NCBI RefSeq assembly: GCF_037038585.1
Contig: NC_092521.1
Span: forward strand, 67,801,398-67,865,397
Direction: 5' to 3'
From: Patagioenas fasciata
Taxonomy: Eukaryota > Chordata > Aves > Columbiformes > Columbidae
Length of the DNA stretch: 64,000 nucleotides
The notes below the pieces were generated by a model. The model was not told the origin of the DNA. It was given only the letters and a program-made list of their open reading frames with translations, and did no database searches. Made by a program: the position numbers and the translations under genes. Of this stretch, positions 1 through 13,000 are shown one piece after another (position 1 is the stretch's first letter; each line of letters begins with the position of its first letter).

Positions 1-2099
1 GAGGACAGCCTCCATCTTGATCCTCCACATCTCAGCTGAGTGCTAATTGGAGTGGGATAAAAGGCAGTGAGCAGCTCCTTTGGCACTGTTTTGTGTAATT
101 TTCTGTCCACTCGACACTTGTAGAGGACATCTTTTTGAATGGATCCCAACAATGAGACAAGCAGAGGAACATATAGCTTGTGTGGTACCAGCAGTATTTT
201 CTTCCAAGTAGCCTGACAGGGTCAAGATGTGGTGGTCTTGTGACAGCATCTTAAGATCATAAAAGAGTCTTTTACAAAACTACTGTTCTCACTGTTCACT
301 CTCACACTTTCTCTCTTGTCTCATCAACTCCCATGCTTGGCCATTTGTCCTTGCCCCATGCTACATTCTTTGTCATACCAATGCAAATGTCTGTCATATG
401 GTAAACCAGATTAGGACTTCATGCATAACTAGCAGCCAGAGCAGTTTCTCAATCTATTTCAGCTTGTGTGGGCACACAAACACTTGTACTGGCAGAGAAC
501 CAACATGGTATGAGGACAGAAACTCTAGTCAAGAACAGGAGGAGAAAATTACAGCTTTGGTTGCCCTAAACTGCCACTGAAAGTAAAGTTATAATCTATG
601 TACCTAGAGTAACTTAATGAGGGCATTCAAGCACCTCCATGGCCTGCTGCAGCAGGAAAGTGGTTAGGATGGGTTTTTATTATGACCTTGCCCCCTTATT
701 CTTGCATTTTTTTTCTGCTCATCACACTGTGACACTATCATGGTACTGCACTTTGCTCTGTGCTTAGTACTCGGTGATTAATATCATATGCTACCTTAAA
801 TATTAAACTTCTGGTCGCAGATGTCAGAATGAGTGAAGCTACTGTACCTCAACTGAGGCCACCTACAGTGTTAGCATTCAGAACTTCAGCCATTCAGAAA
901 AAGTAGAAGATATTTTGAAAGGCTTCCCCAAACACAGCATCAGCAGAAGCAAAACATTATTGCAGCAAACCAGAATTTCTGGGCACGTAAAGAGAAGTTT
1001 CTTTCAAATTAGGAAGGTCAGGGAAAGTATTTTGAAATATTTTTAGAAATATTTTGAGAAATACTAAGAGAAAGTAAAAAAGCTTGTGGTGTGTTTTGCT
1101 GCTCTTGTCAATGAGACTCCAGTTTCAATTTGCCTGCCAACAATATGGTAAATATTAAACAATAACCACCAAAGGTTTCGATTCATTCTGATATGGCTAT
1201 CAATATACCTTCAGCTCTGAACACATTAAAATAAGGCCTGACTGACCATGAAAATTTCCAATATACATTGCCAAGTTTCATCCATATCATTCACAAATAC
1301 AAGGGTAATGGAAAACCTAACTTGATCCTCATTAGTCTGCTTTGCTAGTGTCTCTTCAGTTCTCCTTTCTCAATTCATCTTCACATCGTAAAAGTAAACT
1401 AGAAAATACAGTTACTAAAAACGCATTCTAACAGCACTTGAAAATTGTCTGTTCTCCAGTAAGTACTTTACAGCTGTAGAAGAGTTATCAACAGTGAAGT
1501 ATTCAAGAAGGAAAAAAAAATAAATCCAAGCACAAAAATATTTGGTTCAGAAAATCCTATTCAGTTAAGACCAAATACTAGCTAATTGGTTTTTAAACTA
1601 TCAAATACAACAGGTAAAATGTAAATTCTGAATTTTAAAAAGCTATTGACTTAGAAAACAGCTGACTATTAAATACTTTAAGAGTATCAGAAGTGTATTC
1701 ATTGGCTTACTGCTCCTCCTAGTTTAGCACTGCTACCTCATAAAGGGAATACAGACATTGTTCAGGCATCCACATATTTAACTGGATATTGATAAAAGCT
1801 GGTGGGAGATATTTGTTGCCAGATCTTCTATTCTTGTACAGTGGATACAAGAAAACTCAGAAACTAAAGCAAGAAAAGAGGAAACTGATGGGTGAGTATA
1901 ATTATGGTGATTTCTAGCATTTTTATCTAAAAGTTCTGAATAAATTTAATATTGGTATGCCTAAGCACTTGTCCAAAATATCTATCCTGTTTTTTTAACT
2001 GCCTGGAACAATAAATTAACAAGCTCATATATCTCTACTGCATCAAATGTGAGAATGGGAATGTCAGATTAGAAAAAGTTACAATTTACTACAAGTAAT
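1..2099. other. Intergenic, nothing recognised
   Basis: AT-rich, CpG-poor sequence. Open frames are short (at most 68 codons) and without recognisable similarity. No repeats beyond short A runs. Confidence 0.6.
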
Positions 2100-2335
2100 T
2101 TAGGTTAACCAGAAAAGATAAACAACATAATAGTAACCAAAAAGTAATAACTTCTGCAAAGGTTACAAAAATGTCACAATTTTCTTTGATCATGACAACA
2201 GAGCAAAGGACAAAGGAAAATGTTATATTAACTATGTGATGTATTTTACTTCAACTTTTAAAAGTTTTTGACCAGGTCCCTGACAGCTTACTGTTTACTA
2301 ACAGTGAATGACAAGTTTTAACAAATATAGAAAAT
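2100..2335 (+). mobile_element. Ancient CR1-family LINE fragment (reverse transcriptase part)
   Basis: The stretch 2235-2300 translates to VMYFTSTFKSF followed by decayed codons, matching the CR1 motif V-I-Y-L-D-F-S-K-A-F-D around a reverse transcriptase catalytic region. The preceding bases (ttctttgatcatgacaacag) match the usual CR1 sequence just upstream of it. It is heavily mutated, with several in-frame stops, and clearly dead. The boundaries are approximate. Confidence 0.5.
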
Positions 2336-5300
2336 AGATAACTGCTATTTAGCATTGCTTATATTACTGGGTAAAAGTACTCTGCGAATGGAACAGTCAG
2401 TACCTGAACTGGGACAAATGGGACAGTCACTATCTGAACAGAGTGCTGTGACTCATTTATACTCTAATTCTAATATCCTGGTTCCTCTCTTTTCTTCTTT
2501 GAAGTTAACATGGACTAGTTTAGGTCTCCTTTTTCCCTGTGAGCTCTATTTTCTCCAGTACTAGCGGGTAATCAGCCTCAGATTCCTAAGTAACAGCTTT
2601 CTGGACTTTATAAGAGCTATGATCTCAAGTTTGCTCCAAAATATGATGGATAGCGTAGTCTCATCAGTTTTATCTCAGCACTCATGGTAGGACTGTTCAT
2701 ACATGATGTTGTCAGGTCCTCAGACATTGGAAAAGTGGATTATCCAAGGAATTTGATATAAAGGGAATGTGGAAGTGGTTCAGATGTCTTTGCGTATGTG
2801 GGCCCCAGTCATTGTGCAAGTGAAGCAAAGAAGAAATTTCTGGGCTATGTATAAGCTTCAAGAAGGATTTATTTCCATCTCTTTCATGTGGAGGAACTCT
2901 TGCTCAAAGACTGGCAACACTATCTGCAAAAAAAAAAAAGTGCCTACAAACTGTGTTAGCTGTCAGACTTGCCTTCATTTTCTTGCTAGACTCCATTCTA
3001 GAAGCAATATGTTTGTATTCTTTAAATTTACTGAGTTTCTACATGATCATCTAGGATCCTGTATACCACTCTAGAGCTGCAGACCTCATCATTCTGTGCA
3101 CCAAATGAAACCTGAATCTCATCCAAAGAAGAGGAAGGAAGCATAAAAGTCAGAGTATGCCATTACAGCAGTCACTTTTGACTTTCGTGAATAACAGAAG
3201 GCTGAGATTTTCACTAAAGAATTCCTACATGAATTCTACTTACCGTGATTTAATCAGAACATGTCATTTATACAGTCATCAACCTTTATTTAAAAGCTTC
3301 AAGTAATGCAGAAGACATCACTAGAATTAACAGGTTGTGCTGATAGACAACAACAGTCCTCACCATTAAAAATACACACTTTGTCTGAATCAATTTCACT
3401 TTACCCTCCAACTGAAAGATCCTGTCATGCCTTTTCAAGCTAGATGAAGGACCTTTCTATCCAAAATGTTCTCTTCAGCTACACTTAAAACACAGAAGTG
3501 AGTAACGACTCAACTTTCTCTCAGATAAACAGAATGGATTGGGTTTTTCTAGTTTGTCCCATAATGCAGATTTCTAGGCTAAGACTTATTACTGTACCTT
3601 TCTTCTGAATCCTTTGAGGTGAAGGTAGCTTAGCTCTGGCATTGGTGGATATTTTAACAGGACTGCTGGTGACCCGGCATATATGTTAGTGCTTTGTTTG
3701 CCTAAAAAAGTAAGGCCTCTATGAACGCCATTGTGGCAAAGTTTATACTGCTTTTCTCTAGCTCTGTTTAGCACTTGTAAAATACGAGATGGATCAATAT
3801 GCAAACATGATTATTCTTGTCTTTAATTTATAAATTCATTTTTACACATAACTGAATGAACAGTGTTTTATCACTTTAAAAACATCTTCTTTCCAAAAGA
3901 TTTGACTACTTTTATAAAACATTCAACTATGTTTATAAATATTTAAACAGTTACTAACTAACTTTTAGATTCCAGGAATCAGAGCTATTTATTTTAAGGG
4001 CTTTGTAAACTATGTAAACTATGTGTGTGTCACTCCTTGAACCACCTTGTCTGGTGTATAGAGCTTCAAAACACTACTAAATGTGTTTTCAAAAGAGGTC
4101 TCTTGCAAAAAGATATTTGTTTCTTAGTCCCATGAACTACAGAGTTACTAAATCCATAAACCTCATCAGTTTACAATTTTTTTGGACCTGCACTATGAAA
4201 GTTGTACATGTTTAAATTACCATAAGCCCTTTGGTAGAGGTCTGAAAAATGTTTATAAAGTATATTAAGATGTCATAATATTTTTGAGCTCCATGAAGCT
4301 CAAATGTCCATTACCAAAATATTAGCTAACTAACCATATACAACATCAGGAAACATTTCTTGTGGAATGCAGGTGCCTGTGATTTACTGTAAAAAAAAAA
4401 AAAAAAAACACAAACAACAACAACAACAAAAAAAGTATTGCTAGTTGCCCATCACACCAAGGTAAATCAGCTTCAGCCAGAAATTAATTTACTCTAATTG
4501 CCTTTGCACTTACTTCAGATGTTGCAGATAAACAAAAATGAGTTGCAGATGTAAAAGCTGGAGAAAACACAAGAGAAGGGCACTGTAGCAGAGGCTGAAG
4601 GCATGGATTATAATAGCAGTTTTCCAGCAGTGGCCTATCAGAAGAAAATTACATTTCTGTTCACTCCAAGGTTCCTGAAATAATCCTGATTCTAAAAATG
4701 TCTGAACCAGGACTGTAAGATCCAACTCCTCTCTTCATCAACATAAGAATAGATTTAAATTCTAGGAGACATCCATTCCATTTTATTATATACCTAACTT
4801 CCCATCACAGCCGAAACACTTTACCTAGTATACAATTGTATTTGTGAGGTCCAGGCTAAGGTGTTGATCATCATAACAATTAGAAAAAACTGAGAACATT
4901 TTAAGGACCAGCTATCTTTCTGGATGTTTAAGCTGTCAAGTTCTTTCAACCATGGCATTTCTAGCTTTACTCTGATGAATAATTGAGTCATTTCTCACTA
5001 AGGCTTTGGCATGTTTTGGGGGTTAACTGGTGATCAAACTCATTGCTAATGTGTTCCTATCTTGTGTTTCAAGGAGAGAATAAACACATTTTATTTAGTC
5101 CAGCTATGGCATACAAAAATTTTCAGGCTATTTCAGGTTGCTGAATGCCTTCAGATGCAGTCCAGTCAGACCAGTCCTTACACAGCTGGCCTTGCTGTAG
5201 ATAGCAAAGGAGGCAGTTTTCATATGCAAGGCAGTGGATTGTGTATGTTTGAATAAAGAATATTAATCTGTTCATGTATAGCATAGCTATAGATTATATG

Positions 5301-8300
5301 TGTGTCTGTATATCAAACTGCCATTTCATTTTTTCTGCCATATGAAAACTATGTTGTTTTACTGTCCTGATTTCATAATATAGGTATGTTGTGTAAATAG
5401 AAAGCTGCTGTAATTCTATTAAAGATTAAAAGTATTCAATGAGCAGAGGAGTAGCAGGACTATTATTCAATTTAAGACCAGTAATTTGTGTAAATAAATG
5501 TCTAATACGAAAGAATCACCACAAGTGGAAATTAGGAATGTTCAATTTTTCATGATACTTATCAAAAGAATAAAAGAGTTCATGCTCATTTAAAAAGTTC
5601 TGAAAATAACAAGGTTCAATTTCTCCTATGGGTTCATATGAATTTTTTATTTTTCATTTTAGAATGAGGATTGTGCCATATACATGCTTTTTTGTGCATA
5701 CATGAATTGAATTTAAACTTTTCTTTTAAATTATTAATCATTGTTTTAGTATGCTCTAAGGTGAGTAAATTAAGAAACCTTGAGTTATAGGAGATGTAGA
5801 AAGTACCTGTATCAAGGGAACTGATGGAATTACGTAGGAATAGGTACTTCAGATTTCTTTGCAATAAGAAGAAATGTGATGCTTGATTTTAACCCTAGTC
5901 TTTTGGGGCTTTTGATTAGTTCACTAACTGACTGATTAATGCTGGTATATTACAGCAGTCAATGCTCTTCCACATGATAGAGTTCCATTGATACTAAGAG
6001 GGTTGCATGATAAACAAGAGCTGCTTTGAGGTTAAGATCTCTATAATTTAGGTATCTAAATAACAGGACGTCCTTAAAGTTTGGAAATATTGTTGTCCAA
6101 ATGCTAAAGGAGAAGAGAGGATACTTTCTTTTAATAAGGGTGGTCATTTTTGATCTTTAGTAACTGATCCTGTACAGTTTATACAAACTCATTCTATATT
6201 TGCATTTCAACAAATTAGAGGTAAGTATGTGGTGAATTACTAACTTTACAACAAAGTGGAAAGAAATGACAATGAATAAACTTTATAAGAGTGAAATTAT
6301 CCAGCTAAAGGCTGGAGTTCAGGATTGTGGGCTTTTTTCACAGAAGCACAATTGCTTATTATGGACTTAAATGTAATAATTCTGGAAGAGGTAAATTTCG
6401 AAGTATTTCATTATTTACATGGTAAAAACTCTCTGTGCAATTTACCACGTAACAGCTCCAGACCATACCTTCTTCAATGTAGCGATTACATCATTTTAAC
6501 ACTACTGTGGAAGACATTCAAGTCACAGGATGGTAAGTCAACATCCTGTTGATGCAGTTTTGGTCAGTTTTGTCTACTGAGACATAAAGACTTCTGGCAA
6601 AATTGTGATCTGTAATGTACAATCAACTTTCATGCTCAATACAGTCAGCTTGTATGAATAAATATTTGCGATTATATAGATTGTTATTTTCTATAAAATG
6701 ATCATTTTTCATAGGTTTCTGTGTAAGAAGGCATCTCAGAGAAATGCCTTATGAATTCTAGCATTAGCTGAGTCTTCTTATCCATGGAGATAACTGACTT
6801 TGATTAAGCTTAGATGTGATTAGGCTTAGATGTGGAAAAGACATTTAGCTTATCTCTAGGCTGAATATCAGTTCCCCATCATGAGATTCTGAAGGAGTTT
6901 TAGACAATTGAAATTTGATGTCTACATTTTTGGGGCTGCCCTTATGATCAATGAAGATAAGTGTCTTTTAAAGGCAGTTAGGCTGTCCTATTCTAGATGC
7001 TTATCTTAGTCATCCCTGGAGATGCCTGTTTTCTTCCACTGACCACAGAAAAGACATAGGGTGACTGTGTCAGAACTAGACATCATACTCATAAACTATA
7101 AAGCTACACAGAGGTATCCATCCTCAGTGATAAAGGTAAACTGAGTCTTGAGCCTGTTAGCAGCCTTTTTATTCTTGATCTACAGAATGTTCTTAACTTG
7201 CCTCCAGTTCCTAGGTAAACAGAAGTGCTTTTCCTTTCTGAGCATTTGATCATTTGCCCGTAGCAATTTTTGGGCAGGATTGTGAAAAGTTCTATTTAAA
7301 TCATCTGCCATATCCCTCATGTATAAGAGGCTGAATGATATTCCCAGTGTGCATATCTTTTTCCCATCAAGCCTGGATGATTATGTCTTCACTTTCTGAA
7401 GTTCAGGTGAAGTCAGTATCTGTACTTCAGTCTGTGTCAATCAAAATGAAGGAAATGTCAGTGGTTCTCAACCGTAAATGTATGGTGGGGTAGTTGTTAT
7501 CTCTTTACAGTGGATTTCTAATTCTTTGTTCAAAAGATCTTCCATGTATTGTGGACTCTGTTCACACAACTTAGCATCAAATGCAAGCAACACATTTTTT
7601 GAAAAGTAGGCAGTTGAAATTGAACTAGTCACTTGTAAGTTGCTATGTTAGGCCAAGAATTTAGGCCCTCTAGAGTGAACCATGGGAAACATTTAAAACT
7701 GAGGATAGCTGCCATGACCATGTGAATGAGTAGTGCTATTAGTGAAGTCAAAATATATAAGAATAATAAAAATACTGAAGAACGTTATTTTAGCCATTGT
7801 ATTTTAGAAGAAACTTTGCCTAATCTTTCTACTTCTCCTAATGAAGTGTTTAATACTGACAATACTTATTGAAATAATTACCTTTATTTGTCTACCATTA
7901 AGTTCAGATGAATGATAACATCAATAATAATGTTATTTAGAGAAAATAAAATAGGCAGACTAATTATAGAATTCTGCTTAATAAAAACCTAACTCTATTG
8001 CCCTTAGCAGTGACATAATATAGCATGGTATAATGATTATAGTTTTTAGGGGGAAATAACCGGCATGTTTGTCTTACTATCTTTATTATTTAAATGATCA
8101 TGTATTATATAATTACCTTCAACGTAACCCTCTTATCTCATGGAAGATCTGTGGGAAGGGAAAATAACTTAAATCTAATGACTTTTCTGGCACAATCAGT
8201 CCTTTGTTCTGTATCCTTTTATGTGAATGGGAATACTGATACTGATTTGAAAAGGGGAGACTGGAAATGCATGAGGAATACTGTCCCAAATCACCTAGAT

Positions 8301-8436
8301 ATTATAAATACTTCTTAATCATCTGATATCCAGATTCTATTCCTAGAAACTTATCTAGATCTGTGCTAAACATCTGACTCATCTTGCCAATCTCTACTCA
8401 GGCTTTTTCAGAGGATCATGGTTTGGGGTGGTGGTG
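2336..8436. other. Intergenic desert, nothing recognised except simple repeats
   Basis: AT-rich sequence with no recognised gene or transposon apart from the poly-A/(CAA)n tract at 4391. The longest frame (2769-3074, 101 codons) looks random. A stretch near 5420-5490 is faintly CR1-like but too weak to call. Confidence 0.6.
4391..4434 (+). repeat. Poly-A tract with (CAA)n
   Basis: Eighteen A residues followed by ACACAAACAACAACAACAAC and more A. Simple sequence; no retroposed body is visible upstream. Confidence 0.9.
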
Positions 8437-8486
8437 TTTTTTTTTTTATTTTTTTTTTTTTTTTTTTTTTTTGTTTGTTTGTTTTT
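8437..8486 (+). repeat. Poly-T tract with (GTTT)n
   Basis: About 36 nt of nearly pure T with one A, then GTTT units. No transposon body was recognised on either side, so its origin is unclear; it could be the tail of a decayed minus-strand retroposed copy. Confidence 0.9.
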
Positions 8487-11400
8487 GGTGGGGTTTTTTT
8501 GCCTTTACTTTCTTCATGTGTATCTTCAAGCTCATTCCCTTCTCCCACAGCTTTGTGATTCTCTGTCTCAGTTCTCCTTGTAGGTGCAATTTCATAGGAA
8601 AATGTTTCATGTCACAAGACTCTCTTTGCCCTCCAGCTGAACAACTAATTGAAACTTGTTATGCTAGCAAATTTCACTACAAAGTCACTTGTGCTGTGAA
8701 CCCAATAGCAGGATCAGAGAGCAAAGAGAAGGGGGGAATCTTTGCAAGGAAAAGCTAGCATGGGAGTGGGAAAAGAATCTTGGAAGCTGGAAGCCTTCCA
8801 AGTCTCATATCTCTGGAATGATGCTTGCTTATTTGATAGCCTGCCATGGGCTCCTGCAAATAAGTTAAGCCATGGCATACACAGCTGAGACTAAAGAATG
8901 GGTGACAGTTGCTCCTTCTGCCAGCCAGCCAGTTTTATAGTAGAAGGGATCATTGGTGTTTCTATGATATGGTCCTTTGTGTGACTCAGGACCCCTAGGT
9001 TTTAGATTTGGAAAAGTTCACACTTTTGACTTAAAACGAAGAATTTACCACAGCCCTATCAAAGCTACTCTAGGAGAGACAGTGTTTTCTCTAGGCAATC
9101 AGATAAATGATCATCCTGTCCATTATGTTTGTTGTACCTGAGAGAAGAAACAGCAGGTGGGGAGTACTGCCAGAGACAGATGAGGATACCAGTATCTATC
9201 CCTGTGTTTGTCCCTTTTTCTTATGAAACACAGCCTGTCCTCAGATCTAGGCACGTGACAGTTTTCCATTTGCAAGCCCTTCCCTTGACATCCAAGTATT
9301 CACCCATTTATTCCCCCTAAGACTGAAAAGAGTTGTACAGGCTATGCTTTTTCTCAGGTTTTCTTGAGAGAAGATATGTTGCCTTATCACCTAATGTTTC
9401 TGCTTTTGTGTAACCAAACTGAAAATATGCAAATTATCTTATTAGCTAATGCCAAATATGGAACTACAAAAAGCTCAACAAATAATTCATCTGCTCCTGG
9501 CCACAGATTTGGCAAGGCTGTAAATTATTACACTCTGGGGCTATATAGACATAAGAAAGAATACTGTAGTGAAGTCTGAGTCATTCTCCAACACAGAGAA
9601 ATTAATGTGCATCTACTTTGGGAAAATACAGATGACTGAGAATAAATGATGGATTGATTAAAAAGCATATGTTTCTGATGAAATTTGAAATATAATGTCA
9701 CAAGTAAGTTATACTACAGTCAGTGACTAACTGAAGCCCATTCAGCACATAAATATCTGTGTCATGTGTGAGCCAGAAGAGACCTAGATTCCTCTGGCTT
9801 CAAACCTTGAAATTGAGTTGGCATCAAACTGTATCATGGCACAGTGATTAGCCACACTGTGAGTAAGCTTACAGAAATGTTTCTGTTTGAAGACAGATTC
9901 TCAAATCTGTCCAAAAGCCACATGCAGTGACATCACCTTGAACACTGACAGGGTGAGTTTTTCTTGGGTCTTTCCTATTTGAAGTCTAGGGTTGGAAGTC
10001 CCACATTTTGCATGCACTTAAGGAACAGAAGATTGATTAAGGAAAAACAGCAGGGGAGGATGAAAGAGGCTGACTGAGCAGAGTAGTCCACATGTCAGTA
10101 AAAGGGAACTGGTGCAATCTGGACTGGAAGCATTTAGGAGGCATTTTCCAGAATGACACACCCCATTCCGCAGATTTACAAAAGGACACCTGATAACCCA
10201 TTTCTACAATACTTGGGAAAAAATCCCTTAGCAGGATATAAAACATGAAATACGACTGTCTTTACAGCAGTCTTTTCTACTTTGAGACTCTAGTTTGTGC
10301 TGAAGGATGCTTGTTGATGCCATCAGTAGCCTACAAGCATTGAACATTAAAACTGTATGCAAAGGACCAAGATGAACTTGCAGATTTGTTTTTCAATACA
10401 ACAGTGATTTAAACAGCTACTACAAAATCTGATTGAAAATTGCAACTATTGTGTTCAGGATGTTGCAATCGCATTCTTTTTTTCAGAACTTTTGTAAGTA
10501 CTGCCTGACAGCAACAGGACTGTGTGGCAGACCCTCAAAGGAGAGGTGATTGCTGTGTTTTGTGGCATGAGAACCACAGGAATGCAAAAAATGACAATTG
10601 GGAGTCTTTTATGTTTGTGCTGTTATGGATTCTATGAAGTTAATGGTAGTATTTGGAGTGTCTAAGATTAGTCAAAGCTTCCTTTAGATGGCACATTAAT
10701 GTAATGGATTGTTTTCCATGTCTGTTTAATTTTAGCAAATTGCTCAGTTGCCTCAATATTGTAAGTCTAAGGAAATCCAGCTGTCAATTCCTATTAAACT
10801 GGCCTGAGTTTTATATTGTTAATTCAGTTGTCTTTCACACTCTAGCTGCTAAACCTAAAGAACTCTTTACAAAGGCAGATTTATGATGGATGCCATCTGG
10901 CCTGATAGAAGGAAACAGATATTGATTTTTAATATTTTCTCCAAACTTGTTTACTCTAGGATAATACAGCAGCTGTGTGGCGGCTTGTCTCAGAGTGGAA
11001 AGGATTATTACCAGTGCCTTTTGATGAGATAAATTACCTAGAATGACTTGAATGGCTAAAGGGTATACTTTGATGTTATGTCGCTTCATTTACCCTTATG
11101 ACTAAATGATTATTGATTTTATATTTTTAAGCTCTTGAAACGTGAAAATAAGTTGGTAGAGAAGCCTAGCTGTGTTAGTTTTATTAATTTATTTCTGCAG
11201 GGCATAATTCACTTTGGACCAGGTTGTGAAGGTTTTGGGTTCATGACCGACTCCAGATACAGTTGCAAAGAAATGGCTTATTTATATAGTCATTGCAAGT
11301 AGTTCCAAAATCAATACAGTCTGGGATTGGATGATTAAACTCAGTCCCTTTGTGGGATTCATTCCTGTAGCTACTTCTGAAATGATCTTGACTGAAGCAG

Positions 11401-12360
11401 ATTCATGTGATCCAGTCTACAAATAGCAAGTTTGTTCAAGTTGAAATATTATTTTTTGCTCATCATTTTTTTTATCTACTATGTTCACTCAGTGACATTT
11501 TAACAACCAGAAAAAAAGTGGTTGATTGACTACTTCAATGAAATCGCTAATCTGCATTCAAAGAGTTGCCTCCAAAGACTACTTAGATTTTCCATGGATA
11601 GATTTAACTACTGCTTTGATCAGTTAGTCCCAGTATGCAGTGGATTTAGGTCTCTCTACTTATGTAGGCAGCAGGAATCCAAGGTGTACACTAAACCTTT
11701 AAATAGTCTTCACAGTTCAAAACAGTTATTTGCCTTTTGTGTACAGCAGACACCTACATATTTCTGTGGAGTATTACCTTTTCTATCATTATTTAACATG
11801 TTGGTGCTATTTAATGTTTGGCTGAAATGTGACTCTGTTGTCAGTCTATTGAAGTATTTTGTAGACACTGGAACAAGTGCAGAAATGTGCTCAAAAGAGA
11901 AAAACTATCTCTCTCCAGTTTCCCACAATGCCTGTTTATATATGCACTTTGCGTGGTGCTTTTTTATACCTTAAACAGCAACACTTTTAAACTTAATTTC
12001 TTCTGGAAAGGTTCAGCAACAAAAATGCTCAGTTATCTTATTTAGTCTCAAAAACTGTGATTCAAAATTCTGTGAGCAAATCATAAAGAGTATTGCTAAT
12101 AGTATTTCAGCTGTCTAAAAGGAACAGAAGACAACAAGCTATAACCAAAGCTATGGCTCTAACAAAGTTTATTACTTGAAAGAGTTAGCAGTGCATGAAC
12201 TTGCACAGGACTGCCTAAATTAAAGAATAATATTTCATGATTTAACAGTAGGTATCTATCCATCTTCTGTACAGGCTATTAGCCATATGCTTGTCTCTTC
12301 TTGTTCAGATGTAACTGAATGTGGAGTTGCATGGTTCTTTGGTTTGTTTTGGGGGGGGTG
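8487..12360. other. Intergenic desert, nothing recognised
   Basis: AT-rich sequence. The longest frame here is 11522-11974 (150 codons, beginning at TTG), Cys-, Phe- and Leu-rich with no recognised motif; it is probably chance. No transposon was recognised. Confidence 0.6.
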
Positions 12361-12386
12361 TGTTTGTTTGTTTGTTTGTTTGTTTT
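12361..12386 (+). repeat. Microsatellite (TTTG)n
   Basis: Six TTTG units following a G run at 12351-12358. Confidence 0.9.
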
Positions 12387-12639
12387 AATCTATGTCTCAC
12401 CTAAAATTGTGTGTTTCTAAAGCATAGGGATGTTTCTAAATGTTAAGTTTATGTAGATAATATTACTTACTTTATATATGTGTATGTGTGTGTGCATGTG
12501 TATGTATTGTCAATCAGCAATATTATTCCCCCGAAAGATCTTTTATTGTTATAAGCCTTGGCAGCATATTTTACAGAGTTAAAAAAGCTGTAAAACACTT
12601 TTCCTTACTTTAGCCACCCTATATGTATAATTAATGTGT

Positions 12640-13000
12640 AGTAAATTATATGGCCCAGTTTAAAGCTTGTTTAAATGCATAGAATTTGAAGTCTAATGCA
12701 GGAATAAAATAACTTTCAGATCAGTGTAATGTAGTATGTTGATCCATTTTACAGGGTGGCGGTGATTATTTAATTAATCACCTTTTGACAATTATTCACA
12801 CTGGTCCAAATCAAAGTCTCCATTAAAACCAAAGAATAGCTTCATTACAAATGACCCATAAAAGTGTCAAGTGCTGGCAGTGAAGACAAGTAATTTCCTT
12901 TCCCTTTAAAACCACTAGATCGAATGATGGGGGTGGGGAAGGTGATGAAGTGCGTAATAGTGTGATTACAAAGAAAAGCTTAAACAGTAAATTTGACAGC
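12640..13000. promoter_or_regulatory. Candidate conserved enhancer with homeodomain sites
   Basis: The AT-rich but complex sequence is dense in TAATTA, TGATTA and ATTATTCA motifs, with CTTTGAT-like TCF sites (AATCAAAG). It contains an 8-bp-arm inverted repeat at 12761-12782. The texture matches IRX-cluster conserved non-coding elements, which are known to be numerous in the IRX1-IRX2 gene desert. Conservation was not tested. Confidence 0.4.

Noticed and set aside
9980-10000. gggttggaagtccc, similar to part of the CR1 3' end
   Set aside because: The match is too short and the flanking CR1 sequence is missing on both sides.
11522-11974. 150-codon plus-strand frame in the AT-rich desert
   Set aside because: It starts at TTG, shows no recognisable motif or splice context, and one such frame is expected by chance in 64 kb on six frames.
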